Source: Streptomyces sp. V4I2 | Lineage (GTDB): Bacteria; Actinomycetota; Actinomycetes; Streptomycetales; Streptomycetaceae | DNA: 64,000 bases | NCBI RefSeq assembly: GCF_030817655.1 | Contig: NZ_JAUSZM010000003.1 | Coordinates: 2,976,001 to 3,040,000 of the forward strand | Reading direction: 5' to 3' | Shown here: positions 53,595-62,923 of the stretch, piece by piece | Layout: the number at the start of each line of letters is the position of its first letter | Numbering within the stretch: the first letter of the stretch is position 1 | Notes under the pieces: generated by a model | The model's input: only the letters and a program-made list of their open reading frames with translations | The model's database searches: none | What the model was told of the DNA's origin: nothing | Made by a program: the position numbers and the translations under genes

Positions 53595-54554
53595 TCAGAA
53601 CCGGTACTGCTCGTCGTAGCCGTTGCCCTGCCCCTGGCCGTTGTCCTGGTAGGGGTACGGCTGCTCCGGCGGGAGTTCGCCACCGTAGGGGTCGTCGGTG
53701 CTGCGCTGCTGCGGCACCCACACCCCGCCGGCCGGCGTCTCCCCGCCGTAGGTGGCGTTGCCGTACTGGTCCTGCCCGTAGCCCTGCTGGTCGTACTGCT
53801 GCTGACCGCCGTAGGAGGCGTCGTACGAGCCGCCGCCGTAGGTCTGGGTGCCGATGTAGGGGTCGGAGTAGGCGGCGTACTGCTGCTGTCCGGACGTGTC
53901 GTAGCCGTACTGCTGCTGGTAGTAGCCGTCGTACCCGTAGGTCTGGTCGGCGCCCTGGGCGGCTGCCGCGTACTGGTCCTGGGGCTGGTCCGCGCCGGCG
54001 TACGAGGAGTCGGCGGCCGCCGCGTACCCGGAGTTGCCGTATATGCCGTAGGAACCGGTGTCGTCGGGCAGGGGCTGCGGCTCGTACACCGCGGTGCTCT
54101 CGGCGGCCGGGGGGTCGACGGGGTGCGCGGGCGTGAACACGTCGTCGCGGTCGTAGTCGTCGTGGCCGTAGGCGCCGGTGCTCTGGCCGTACTCGGCGTC
54201 GCCGCCGAAGCCGGCGTCGGCCGCTGCGAGGTCGGTGACCTCCAGGGTCGGGTCCTGGCGGTCGGCCTTGCCGCGGCGCCGCTTGGTGCCGTCGGCACCC
54301 GGGCGGCTGACCGCCCAGCCGGACGCGAAGCCGCTGCGGAAGGAGAGTGTGACGTAGGTCTGGCCGACCGCGAAGGCGGCGGCACCCAGGCCGATGACGA
54401 TCACGGAGGGGATCAGGACGCCGAGCACGACGCCGAGGAAGCCGCCGAAGGCCAGCAACCGCCAGCGCAGGCGCGCCTTGTACTGCAGCAGCACCTCGCC
54501 GAGCAGCCACAGCGCGACGATGCCGAACGCGATGTAGAGGACCGTCCAGCCCAT
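53595..54554 (-). CDS. two-TM protein with a Tyr/Gln/Gly-rich prion-like tail
   Basis: Encodes 319 residues. Two membrane helices (about 3-21 and 32-66) are followed by a short basic linker (KRRRGKADR near 90) and a ~190-residue tail rich in Tyr, Gln, Gly, Asp and Ser, with repeats such as YDGYYQQQYGYD, SYGGQQQYDQQGYGQDQYG. Such composition resembles prion-like domains that form condensates or fibrous assemblies. I do not recognise a functional family. GGGAGAGG lies 7 nt before the ATG. It is on the minus strand between the flavoprotein and metF. Confidence 0.75.
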   Translation of the reverse strand: MGWTVLYIAFGIVALWLLGEVLLQYKARLRWRLLAFGGFLGVVLGVLIPSVIVIGLGAAAFAVGQTYVTLSFRSGFASGWAVSRPGADGTKRRRGKADRQDPTLEVTDLAAADAGFGGDAEYGQSTGAYGHDDYDRDDVFTPAHPVDPPAAESTAVYEPQPLPDDTGSYGIYGNSGYAAAADSSYAGADQPQDQYAAAAQGADQTYGYDGYYQQQYGYDTSGQQQYAAYSDPYIGTQTYGGGSYDASYGGQQQYDQQGYGQDQYGNATYGGETPAGGVWVPQQRSTDDPYGGELPPEQPYPYQDNGQGQGNGYDEQYRF

Positions 54555-54610
54555 GTACGCCCCTCTCCCAGTGGCCGCTACGCAGTGTGTCGTATGTCGG
54601 TGCGACCGGT

Positions 54611-55534
54611 CTAGGCCTGCGGTGGGTGGTGCAGGCCCAGGTTCTCGTAGATTTCCAGCGTCGCCGTGGAGTTGTTGAGCGTGATGAAGTGCAGTCCGGG
54701 CACTCCCTCGGCCAACAGCCGGGCGCAGAACTCCGTGGCGTACTCGATGCCAATGGAGCGTACAGCGGCCGGATCGTCTTGTGCTGTGAGGATTCGCTCT
54801 TTCAAAGCGGGCGGGAAGGCCGCGTTGGTGAGGGACGGCACCCGGTCCAGGCTCTTCACACTCGCGATCGGCATGACCTCGGGAATGATCGGGGTCTCAC
54901 AGCCGGCGGCCGCGACCTTGTCGCGCAGCCGCAGATAGTCCTCCGGGTGGAAGAACATCTGCGTGATCGCGTAGTCCGCGCCCGCGCGGCACTTGTCGAC
55001 GAAGTGGCGGACGTCGCTGTCCCAGTCGCAGGAGCGCGGGTGCATCGCGGGGAAGGCCGCGACGCCCACACAGAAATCGCCGGACGCCTTGATGAGTTCG
55101 ACCAGTTCGGCGGCGTAGGTGAGGCCCCGGGGGTGCGGCACCCAGTCGCCCATGGGGTCGCCGGGCGGGTCGCCGCGCAGGGCCAGCATGTTGCGGATTC
55201 CGGCGTCGGCGTACTGCCCGATGATGTTGCGCAGGTCGGCCACCGAGTGGTCGACCGCGGTGAGGTGGGCGATCGGGGTGAGCGTCGTGTTGGAGGCGAT
55301 CGCCTCGGTCGCCTTGACCGTGCCCGCGCGGGTGGAACCGCCCGCGCCGTAGGTCACGGAGACGAAGTCGGGCGCCACGGCCTCGACCCGGCGCAGCGCG
55401 TTCCACAGGTTCCGCTCGCCCTTCGGGGTCTTCGGGGCGTAGAACTCGAAGGAGTACGTCGTTTTGCCGGTCGCGAGCATGTCACGCACGGTGCGGGCGT
55501 GGTCCGTCCTGGTGGATGCGGTGCCGAGGGCCAT
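54611..55534 (-). CDS. metF: 5,10-methylenetetrahydrofolate reductase
   Basis: Encodes 307 residues. The N-terminal motif [15 protein letters not shown] contains the catalytic Glu, and FAD-binding landmarks include [38 protein letters not shown]. It makes 5-methyl-THF for methionine synthesis. ATG 55534 has no Shine-Dalgarno but lies 6 nt after a TAACCT -10 box, so the mRNA is probably leaderless. The tail end KHHPPQ-like sequence is normal. Confidence 0.94.
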   Translation of the reverse strand: MALGTASTRTDHARTVRDMLATGKTTYSFEFYAPKTPKGERNLWNALRRVEAVAPDFVSVTYGAGGSTRAGTVKATEAIASNTTLTPIAHLTAVDHSVADLRNIIGQYADAGIRNMLALRGDPPGDPMGDWVPHPRGLTYAAELVELIKASGDFCVGVAAFPAMHPRSCDWDSDVRHFVDKCRAGADYAITQMFFHPEDYLRLRDKVAAAGCETPIIPEVMPIASVKSLDRVPSLTNAAFPPALKERILTAQDDPAAVRSIGIEYATEFCARLLAEGVPGLHFITLNNSTATLEIYENLGLHHPPQA

Positions 55535-55540
55535 ACCCGC

Positions 55541-55569
55541 AGGTTAGTCAGGGCGAGGCGGTCCCCCAA
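55541..55569 (-). promoter_or_regulatory. metF promoter, probably leaderless
   Basis: On the minus strand TTGGGG (55569-55564) and TAACCT (55546-55541) are spaced by 17 nt. The predicted start falls at or next to the metF ATG (55534). Confidence 0.5.
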
Positions 55570-55640
55570 CCAGAACCCGGGAATTTGCCCGATTTGTCTA
55601 TTTGTTGTCCACCTTTCGGACACTAAAGCCGTGACCGGAG

Positions 55641-56291
55641 TCACGCCTGCCGCAGCCGCTTGGCGAACTCCGCCGCCGCCGCGCCCGGGTCGTCCGCCTC
55701 CGTGATGGCACGCACGACCACGACCCTGCGGGCACCCGCCTCCAGCACCTCGTCGAGGTTGCCGAGGTCGATGCCGCCGATGGCGAACCAGGGGCGGTCG
55801 GTGCCGAGGGACGCGGTGTACCGGACCAGGTCGAGGCCGGGGGCGTGGCGGCCGGGCTTGGTGGGGGTCGGCCAGCACGGGCCGGTGCAGAAGTAGTCCA
55901 CGCCCTCCTGGTCGGCGGCCGCGGCGGCCTCGGACTCCTCGTGCGTGGAGCGGCCCATGAGCACGTCCTCGCCCAGGATCGCGCGGGCGGCGTGGACCGG
56001 GAGGTCGCCCTGTCCCAGATGCAGGACGGCGGCACCGGCGGCGTGAGCGACGTCGGCTCGGTCGTTGACCGCGAGGAGCCTGCCGTGCCGGGCGCAGGCC
56101 TCGGCGAACACCTTCAGGTGTTCCAGCTCCTGAGCCGCCTCCATGCCCTTGTCCCGCAGCTGCACGATGTCGACCCCGCCGGCCAGGACGGCGTCCAGGA
56201 ACTCGGCGAGGTCACCCTGCCGCCTGCGGGCGTCCGTGCAGAGGTAGACCCTGGCGTCGGCGAGCTGGGCGCGGGCGGTGGTGTCGGGCAT
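55641..56291 (-). CDS. thiE: thiamine-phosphate synthase
   Basis: Encodes 216 residues of a TIM barrel. The pyrophosphate/metal-binding residues are in [10 protein letters not shown] and [24 protein letters not shown], and the thiazole-phosphate loop is [12 protein letters not shown] with GGIDLGNL. ThiE joins HMP-PP and thiazole phosphate to thiamine phosphate. The ATG at 56291 follows GGGGGAC; the frame extends 99 nt upstream without support. I see no THI-box in front, unlike thiO. Confidence 0.93.
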   Translation of the reverse strand: MPDTTARAQLADARVYLCTDARRRQGDLAEFLDAVLAGGVDIVQLRDKGMEAAQELEHLKVFAEACARHGRLLAVNDRADVAHAAGAAVLHLGQGDLPVHAARAILGEDVLMGRSTHEESEAAAAADQEGVDYFCTGPCWPTPTKPGRHAPGLDLVRYTASLGTDRPWFAIGGIDLGNLDEVLEAGARRVVVVRAITEADDPGAAAAEFAKRLRQA

Positions 56292-56313
56292 GCGTGGGTC
56301 CCCCGAGGTCGAT

Positions 56314-56402
56314 GACGTACGGGCCGTGGCAGGCCGGTGCGGTCGGCCGCTGCGGGCCGCAGTGAACCGTGACCGCGGCTTGCGGACCACGGCCCGTACG
56401 TC
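56314..56402 (-). terminator. 16-bp stem with branched interior between the Rv2175c-like gene and thiE
   Basis: GACGTACGGGCCGTGG (56314-56329) pairs perfectly with CCACGGCCCGTACGTC (56387-56402). The 57-nt interior can fold further (GCGGTC with GACCGC). It is 28 nt past the stop of the DNA-binding gene, so a terminator is likely; a leader element of thiE is the alternative. Confidence 0.6.
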
Positions 56403-56430
56403 GGGCGATGTTCAGATCAGCGTGCTCAGA

Positions 56431-56802
56431 TCAGACGGCGAGCGCCTGGGCCCGGCGCTTCACCTCCGTGCCGCGATTCTCACTCAGTGCCTGCGCGGGG
56501 GTGCCGGGCAGGCTCGGGTCGGGGGTGAAGAGCCACTCGAGCATCTCTTCGTCGGTGAAGCCGTCGTCCCGCAGGAGCGTCAAAGTGCCGGTGAGGCCCT
56601 TGACGACCTTCTGCTCGGTCCCGTCGATGAAGGCGGCGGGGACGTGCAGCGCGCGGTTCTCACCACGGCGTACGGCGATGAGCTGGCCGTCCTTGACCAG
56701 CTGCCGCACACGCGTCACCTCGACATCGAGCATTTCCGCGATGTCGGGGAGGGTGAGCCAGGCGGGGACGAGAGCATCGATCTTTGCGTCAATCTCGGTC
56801 AC
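56431..56802 (-). CDS. Rv2175c-family DNA-binding protein
   Basis: Encodes 123 residues. A winged helix-turn-helix at the N-terminus (AWLTLPDIAEMLDVEVTRVRQLVKDGQLIAVRRGENR) is followed by a helical domain (GLTGTLTLLRDDGFTDEEMLEWLF). In Mycobacterium the homologue Rv2175c is phosphorylated by the kinase PknL and sits beside it. Here the PASTA kinase gene lies 4 kb away, which keeps the association at a distance. Target DNA is not known. Confidence 0.88.
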   Translation of the reverse strand: MTEIDAKIDALVPAWLTLPDIAEMLDVEVTRVRQLVKDGQLIAVRRGENRALHVPAAFIDGTEQKVVKGLTGTLTLLRDDGFTDEEMLEWLFTPDPSLPGTPAQALSENRGTEVKRRAQALAV

Positions 56803-56866
56803 GGGACAAGCCTGCCATCCCGCACTGACAGTCGGAAGCCAGGAGCGCCCGACCTGGGGTTTCGCA

Positions 56867-58108
56867 CTACGCCATGGCCGCCTTCAAGGGCCGCGCCGGG
56901 TCGGCCAGCAGCGTGGGGTCCATGGGCGTCCCCGCCTCGATCAGCCGCCGTCCCTGCGCCAGGTCCCGGGGGCGGCCCACGGCCAGCAGGGCGACCAGGC
57001 GGCCCTCCCGCAGCCAGCAGACCGTCCAGGACGGGCCGGTCGGGTCGCCGCGCCACAGGGTGGTGTCGGCGGACGCGTGGTGGCCGGCGTACTGGACGAA
57101 GCGCCCGAACTGCTCGGACCAGAAGTACGGGACCGGGTCGTAGACGGCCGGGGGCTCGCCGGTGGCCCCGCCGAGGATGTTCGCGGCCACCGTGCGCGGG
57201 CCCTGGAGGGCGTTGTCCCAGTGGTGGACCAGCAGGCGCTCGCCATACCTTCCCGAAGGGAAGGAGGCGCAGTCGCCGACCGCGTAGACGTCCGGCGCCG
57301 AGGTGCGCAGCCGGTCGTCGGCGACGACCTCGCCGTGGCTGCCGAGCTCGATGCCGGAGCCGGCGAGCCAGGCCGTGGCGGGGCGGGCGCCGATGCCGAC
57401 GACCACGGCGTCCGCGGGCAGCCGGGAGCCGTCGTCGAGCAGCACCGCGCCGGGCTCGACGCTCCGCACGCGCGCGTGGGTGCGCAAAGTGGCCCCGGCG
57501 TCGGCGTACCAGGCGGCCATGGGCGCGGCCACCTCGGCGGGCAGCGCGCCCGCGAGCGGCCGGTCGGCCGCCTCCACGACCGTCACCGCGCAGCCCGCCT
57601 CGCGGGCCGCCGTGGCGAACTCGGCGCCGATCCAGCCCGCGCCGACGACCACGATGTCGTGCTGCCGGGCGAGCACCGGGCGCAGCCGCTCGGCGTCGTC
57701 CAGGGTGCGCAGCAGATGCACGCCGGGCACGCCCTCCGCGCCCGGCAGCCGGATCGGTTCGGCGCCGGTGGCGAGGACCAGGACGTCGTACGGCACCGGC
57801 CCCTCGGCGGTGTCCAGCTCGTGCTCGGCGGGGTGGACACCCAGGACCTCGCGCCCGAGCCGCAGTTCGATGCCGAGTGCCTCGAAGTCCACGTCGAAGG
57901 CGGAGCCCTCGGCCGTGCCGAGCAGCACGGCCTTCGACAGCGGGGGCCGGTCGTACGGCTGATGGGGCTCCGCGCCGATCAGCGTCACGCTGCCGGTGAA
58001 GCCCTGTTCCCGCAGGGCGACCGCGGTCTGCACCCCGGCCATGCCTGCCCCGACGACGACAACACGCCGTGGCGTGGAGGTGCCCCGTTCCTGCGTCTGC
58101 TCGCTCAC
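56867..58108 (-). CDS. NAD(P)H/FAD-dependent ferredoxin-reductase-type oxidoreductase
   Basis: Encodes 413 residues. Two dinucleotide-binding motifs are present: VVVVGAGMAGVQTAVALREQG (FAD) and IVVVGAGWIGAEFATAAREAG (NAD(P)H). VYAVGDCASFP and a C-terminal HWDNALQGPRTVA region are typical of putidaredoxin/rubredoxin-reductase-like enzymes. It passes electrons from NAD(P)H to a small iron-sulphur or other carrier. The GTG at 58108 is weakly supported; the frame continues upstream through unrelated sequence. The partner ferredoxin is not in the window. Confidence 0.88.
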   Translation of the reverse strand: MSEQTQERGTSTPRRVVVVGAGMAGVQTAVALREQGFTGSVTLIGAEPHQPYDRPPLSKAVLLGTAEGSAFDVDFEALGIELRLGREVLGVHPAEHELDTAEGPVPYDVLVLATGAEPIRLPGAEGVPGVHLLRTLDDAERLRPVLARQHDIVVVGAGWIGAEFATAAREAGCAVTVVEAADRPLAGALPAEVAAPMAAWYADAGATLRTHARVRSVEPGAVLLDDGSRLPADAVVVGIGARPATAWLAGSGIELGSHGEVVADDRLRTSAPDVYAVGDCASFPSGRYGERLLVHHWDNALQGPRTVAANILGGATGEPPAVYDPVPYFWSEQFGRFVQYAGHHASADTTLWRGDPTGPSWTVCWLREGRLVALLAVGRPRDLAQGRRLIEAGTPMDPTLLADPARPLKAAMA

Positions 58109-58140
58109 CTGATCACCATAGACAACTGACAAATCGTCAG

Positions 58141-58491
58141 TCAGGGGGCGTGCTCGGTGACCTGCTCCACAACGCTCGTCCCGCTGCCCGGCTGCGACTC
58201 CCACTCCCAGGTCTCCTCCAGCCGCACCCGGCCGTCGGGCAGCTCGACGGCCGTGGACACACAGTGCCCCGAGGACGTCGTCCCGTCCTCCTTGAGCTGT
58301 ACGTACCGGAAGTCCAGGCGGTCGCCCTCCCGGGTCCCCACCAGGTGCCCGCGTACGACGTCCCCGCCCGCGTACTCGGCCCAGATCTCGCCGTCCTTCT
58401 CGTGGTACGCGAACCGGGTGCGGGTACCCACCTGACCTGGGGCCTGGTCGGCGACGGGGGCGAGGACGAGGCCGTCGAGCGAACGGGCCAC
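58141..58491 (-). CDS. small protein of an uncharacterised beta-barrel-like family
   Basis: Encodes 116 residues from GTG 58491, with AAGGGAG 9-10 nt upstream; the ATG 33 nt earlier (58524) has no ribosome site. Alternating strands with conserved Trp/Tyr/Gly (FAYHEKDGEIWAEYAGGDVVRGHLVGTREGD) suggest a lipocalin-like or YybF-type barrel. Genome annotations often call these N-acetylglutamate synthase, for which I see no catalytic evidence. It is divergent from the TPP riboswitch. Confidence 0.75.
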   Translation of the reverse strand: MARSLDGLVLAPVADQAPGQVGTRTRFAYHEKDGEIWAEYAGGDVVRGHLVGTREGDRLDFRYVQLKEDGTTSSGHCVSTAVELPDGRVRLEETWEWESQPGSGTSVVEQVTEHAP

Positions 58492-58549
58492 AGGAGGAGG
58501 CTCCCTTACTGAGACATACGGCATTGGCTAGGGTGGCCAACGAAAGCAC

Positions 58550-58637
58550 ACGCGGGAGCCCGGACGCACCGGGCTGAGAGGGAGGCTGGCGGCCTCCGAC
58601 CGTACGAACCTGATCCGGGTCATGCCGGCGAAGGGAG
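58550..58637 (+). ncRNA. TPP riboswitch (THI element) controlling thiOSG
   Basis: The conserved cores are CTGAGA (58574-58579) in GGGCTGAGAGG and GAACCTGATCCGGGTCATGCCGGCGAAGGGA (in segments 58607-58620 and 58621-58636), the standard thiamine-pyrophosphate sensor. The 3' end AAGGGAGGGG serves as ribosome binding site of thiO (ATG 58651), so ligand binding would mask it. A -10-like TAGGGT lies at 58529-58534. Confidence 0.97.
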
Positions 58638-58650
58638 GGGCTGGACGCCC

Positions 58651-59826
58651 ATGTCGCGTACGTCAGACACCTCACACACCTCGGACGTCCTGATCGCCGG
58701 GGGCGGGATCATCGGCCTGGTCACGGCCTGGCGGGCCGCGCAGCGCGGGTTCGATGTGGCCGTCGTGGACCCCGAACCGGGTGGCGGGGCCGCCCAGGTC
58801 GCCGCCGGAATGCTGGCCGCCGTCACGGAACTGCACTACGGCGAGCAGACCCTGCTCGGCCTGAACCTGGAGTCGGCCCGCCGCTATCCGGACTTCGCGG
58901 CCGAACTCACCGACCTCACCGGGCACGACCTCGGCTACCGCAGGTGCGGCACGCTCGCCGTCGCGCTGGACGCCGACGACCGCGCCCATCTGCGGGAACT
59001 GCACGCGCTGCAGCGGCAGTCGGGCCTGGACTCCGAGTGGCTGTCCGGGCGGGAGTGCCGGCGCCTGGAGCCCATGCTGGCGCCGGGCGTGCGCGGCGGT
59101 CTGCGGGTCGACGGGGACCACCAGATCGACCCGCGGCGGCTCGCGGCGGCGCTGGTGGCCGCGTGCGAGCGGGCCGGGGTCGCCTTCCACCGCACCTGGG
59201 CGGAGCGGCTGTCGGTCGTACGGGAGCGGGCGGCCGGTGTCGTCACGCGCGAGGGCGTCGTCCTGGGCGCCGGGCAGGTGGTGCTGGCCGCGGGCAGCCT
59301 CAGCGGGCGGCTCGCGGGCGTCCCGGACGACTTGCTGCCGCCCGTACGGCCCGTGAAGGGGCAGGTGCTGCGGCTGACCGTGCCGGAGCGGTACGCGCCC
59401 TTCCTGAGCCGGACCGTGCGGGCCGTGGTGCGCGGCAGCCAGGTCTACCTGGTGCCGCGCGAGAACGGCGAACTGGTCGTCGGCGCGACCAGCGAGGAAC
59501 TGGGCTGGGACACGACGGTGACCGCGGGCGGGGTGTACGAGCTGCTGCGCGACGCGCACGAGCTGGTGCCCGGGATCACGGAGCTGCCGCTGACGGAGAC
59601 GCGCGCCGGTCTGCGGCCGGGCTCCCCCGACAACGCGCCGCTGCTCGGCCCGAGCGGCCTGGACGGGCTACTGCTGGCCACCGGGCACTACCGCAACGGC
59701 GTGCTGCTCACGCCGGTCACCGGCGACTCCATGGCGCACGCCCTGACCACCGGCGAACTCCCGGACGTGGCCCGCCCGTTCACACCCAAGCGCTTCAGCA
59801 CCGTCCGCACGGAGCAGCCCGCATGA
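58651..59826 (+). CDS. thiO: glycine oxidase
   Basis: Encodes 391 residues. The FAD-binding motif is VLIAGGGIIGLVTAWRAAQRGFD, and the C-terminal substrate side has HYRNGVLLTPVTGDSMAHALTTG. ThiO makes the iminoacetate needed for the thiazole ring of thiamine. It is the first gene after the TPP riboswitch and overlaps thiS by 4 nt. Confidence 0.95.
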   Translation: MSRTSDTSHTSDVLIAGGGIIGLVTAWRAAQRGFDVAVVDPEPGGGAAQVAAGMLAAVTELHYGEQTLLGLNLESARRYPDFAAELTDLTGHDLGYRRCGTLAVALDADDRAHLRELHALQRQSGLDSEWLSGRECRRLEPMLAPGVRGGLRVDGDHQIDPRRLAAALVAACERAGVAFHRTWAERLSVVRERAAGVVTREGVVLGAGQVVLAAGSLSGRLAGVPDDLLPPVRPVKGQVLRLTVPERYAPFLSRTVRAVVRGSQVYLVPRENGELVVGATSEELGWDTTVTAGGVYELLRDAHELVPGITELPLTETRAGLRPGSPDNAPLLGPSGLDGLLLATGHYRNGVLLTPVTGDSMAHALTTGELPDVARPFTPKRFSTVRTEQPA

Positions 59827-60023
59827 AGATCCAGGTCAACGGCGAGTGGCAGGACGTCGCTCCCGGCACCGCCCTCGACACGCTCGTACGGTCCCTCACC
59901 GCGGCGCCCTCCGGAGTCGCCGCCGCCCTCAACGAAACCGTCGTCCCGCGCGCGCAGTGGTCCGCCACGTCGCTCTCCGAGGGAGACCGCGTCGAAGTCC
60001 TCACCGCCGTCCAAGGAGGCTGA
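59823..60023 (+). CDS. thiS: ThiS sulphur-carrier protein
   Basis: Encodes 66 residues of a ubiquitin-like fold starting MKIQVNGEW and ending in the required diglycine (VLTAVQGG). Its C-terminus becomes a thiocarboxylate and donates sulphur to ThiG. The ATG overlaps the thiO stop (ATGA) and the gene ends 3 nt before thiG. Confidence 0.95.
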   Translation: MKIQVNGEWQDVAPGTALDTLVRSLTAAPSGVAAALNETVVPRAQWSATSLSEGDRVEVLTAVQGG

Positions 60024-60821
<798 letters not shown>

Positions 60822-60831
60822 ACGTACGTTC

Positions 60832-60880
60832 GACTGAAGCGGACAGCCGGTGCGACCTCCGTCACAGCTCCGCTTCAGTC
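60832..60880 (+). terminator. hairpin after thiG
   Basis: GACTGAAGCGGA (60832-60843) and TCCGCTTCAGTC (60869-60880) form a 12-bp stem with a 25-nt interior. Confidence 0.7.
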
Positions 60881-60926
60881 CCGCCCCGATCCGGAGCGAA
60901 CCGGCGGCCGTGTCAGTCGCGGCTCG

Positions 60927-60932
60927 TACACT
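60927..60932 (+). promoter_or_regulatory. candidate -10 box of the PASTA kinase gene
   Basis: TACACT ends 7 nt before the GTG at 60940, which has no Shine-Dalgarno. A leaderless mRNA is likely. The same hexamer occurs at the ileS promoter. Confidence 0.45.
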
Positions 60933-60939
60933 CACCTGC

Positions 60940-62889
60940 GTGGATACGACCCTTCAGGACCCGTTGGTCGGGCAGGTGCTCGACAGGCGATACCGCGTGG
61001 ACGCGCGGATCGCCGTCGGCGGGATGGCCACGGTCTACCGGGCCGTGGACACCCGCCTGGACCGCGTGCTCGCGCTCAAGGTGATGCACCCGGCGCTCGC
61101 GGCCGACGGGACCTTCGTCGAGCGGTTCATCCGGGAGGCGAAGTCGGTCGCCCGGCTGGCCCACCCGAACGTCGTGCAGGTCTTCGACCAGGGCACCGAC
61201 GGGTCGTACGTCTACCTCGCCATGGAGTACGTCGCCGGCTGCACCCTGCGCGACGTCCTGCGCGACCGCGGGGCCCTGCAGCCGCGTGCCGCCCTGGACA
61301 TCCTGGAGCCGGTGCTCGCCGCGCTCGGCGCCGCGCACCGCGCCGGGTTCGTGCACCGGGACATGAAGCCGGAGAACGTGCTGATAGGGGACGACGGCCG
61401 GGTCAAGGTCGCCGACTTCGGGCTCGTACGCTCCGTGGACACCGTCACCAGCACCACGGGGGCGGTCCTCGGCACCGTCTCGTACCTCGCGCCCGAGCAG
61501 ATCGAGCAGCCGGGCGCCGCCGACCCCCGCGTCGACGTGTACGCGTGCGGTGTCGTCCTCTACGAGATGCTCACCGGCGAGAGGCCGCACGACGGGGACT
61601 CCCCCGCCGTGGTGCTGTACAAACACCTGCACGAGGACGTCCCGCCGCCCTCGGCCGTCGTGCCCGGCATGGCGTACGAGCTCGACGAGCTGGTCGCCTC
61701 GGCGACCGCCCGCACCCCTGCGATCCGCCCGTACGACGCGGTCGCGCTGCTCGCCCAGGCGCGCGAGGCGCGTGCCGCGCTCAGCGTGGACCAGCTGGAC
61801 GCGGTGCCGCCGCAGGCGCTCTCCTCGGACCACGAGCAGCGTGACATCGGTGCCGATCTCACGAGCGTGATCCCGCGCTCGCTGACTGTGCCGCGCCCGC
61901 TGCCGGTGAACGAGGACGAGGAAGCGGAAGGGGCCGTCTTCCACCGCACGAGCCGGCTGGAGAGCCCGCCGCCCCTTCCCCCGCGCCGCCGTACCGACCG
62001 GTCCCGTCGCCGGCTCGTCACGATCGTGGCCGCCGTGCTGCTCGCGCTCGGCCTCGGGGCGGGCGTCTGGTACATCAACTCCGGCCAGTTCACGCAGGTC
62101 CCGCCGCTGCTGGCGAAGACCGAGGCACAGGCCCGGGACCGGCTGGAGCAGTCCGGCCTCGAGGTCGGCAAGGTCGAGCACGCCTACAGCGACACCGTGA
62201 AGCGCGGCACTGTCATCAGCTCCGACCCGAAGCAGGGCACCCGGATCCGGGACAACGACTCGGTGGCCCTCACCATCTCCGACGGCCCGGAGACGGTCCG
62301 GGTGCCCGACGTGGAGGGCTACCGGCTGGACAAGGCGAGGTCCCTGCTGAAGGACGGCGGGCTGGAGCCGGGCATGGTCACCCGGGCGTTCAGCGAGGAT
62401 GTCCGCAGGGGCTTCGTGATCTCCACGGACCCGGAGAAGGGCACCGAGCGGCGCGCGGGCTCGGCGATCGCGCTCACCGTCAGCAAGGGCAGCCCGATCG
62501 ACGTCCCGGACGTCACCGGCGCGACTCTGGAGGACGCTCAGGCGGAGCTGGAGGAGGCAGGCCTGAAGGTGAAGATCGCCTCCCAGGAGGTCAACTCCTC
62601 CGAGTACGACAAGGGCCAGGTCGCCCGGCAGACCCCGCAGAACGGCAGCACCGCCGCCGAGGGCGACACCGTGACGCTGACGCTGTCCAAGGGCCCCGAG
62701 ATGGTCGAGGTCCCGGACGTGGTCGGTGACAGCGTCGACGACGCCAAGGCGACTCTTGAGGGAGCCGGCTTCCAGGTCGACGAGGACCGCGGACTGCTCG
62801 GGCTCTTCGGCGACACCGTGAAGAGCCAGTCCGTGCAGGGCGGGGAGACGGCCCCCAAGGGATCGACCATCACCATCACGATCCGCTGA
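60940..62889 (+). CDS. PASTA-domain Ser/Thr protein kinase (PknB/PknL type)
   Basis: Encodes 649 residues. The kinase domain (about 18-280) has the Gly loop GGMATVY, Lys in ALKVMHP, HRDMKPEN and DFG (VADFGLV). A juxtamembrane Pro/Arg-rich segment leads to one membrane helix (about 360-382). Four PASTA domains follow (from QVPPLLAKTEAQA, VRVPDVEGYRL, IDVPDVTGATL and VEVPDVVGDSV), which in relatives bind muropeptides or lipid II. It probably couples wall status to regulation of growth and division. The GTG at 60940 gives the family start; the frame opens 90 nt earlier. The kinase identity is certain; the paralogue name is not. Confidence 0.95.
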   Translation: MDTTLQDPLVGQVLDRRYRVDARIAVGGMATVYRAVDTRLDRVLALKVMHPALAADGTFVERFIREAKSVARLAHPNVVQVFDQGTDGSYVYLAMEYVAGCTLRDVLRDRGALQPRAALDILEPVLAALGAAHRAGFVHRDMKPENVLIGDDGRVKVADFGLVRSVDTVTSTTGAVLGTVSYLAPEQIEQPGAADPRVDVYACGVVLYEMLTGERPHDGDSPAVVLYKHLHEDVPPPSAVVPGMAYELDELVASATARTPAIRPYDAVALLAQAREARAALSVDQLDAVPPQALSSDHEQRDIGADLTSVIPRSLTVPRPLPVNEDEEAEGAVFHRTSRLESPPPLPPRRRTDRSRRRLVTIVAAVLLALGLGAGVWYINSGQFTQVPPLLAKTEAQARDRLEQSGLEVGKVEHAYSDTVKRGTVISSDPKQGTRIRDNDSVALTISDGPETVRVPDVEGYRLDKARSLLKDGGLEPGMVTRAFSEDVRRGFVISTDPEKGTERRAGSAIALTVSKGSPIDVPDVTGATLEDAQAELEEAGLKVKIASQEVNSSEYDKGQVARQTPQNGSTAAEGDTVTLTLSKGPEMVEVPDVVGDSVDDAKATLEGAGFQVDEDRGLLGLFGDTVKSQSVQGGETAPKGSTITITIR

Positions 62890-62923
62890 CGGAAGGGGCC
62901 GGGCCGCATGACACCCTGGAAAG

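Noticed and set aside
55641..56430. A TPP riboswitch before thiE
   Set aside because: I looked for the CTGAGA and ACCTGATCC...GGGTAATGCC cores on the minus strand upstream of 56291 and found none.
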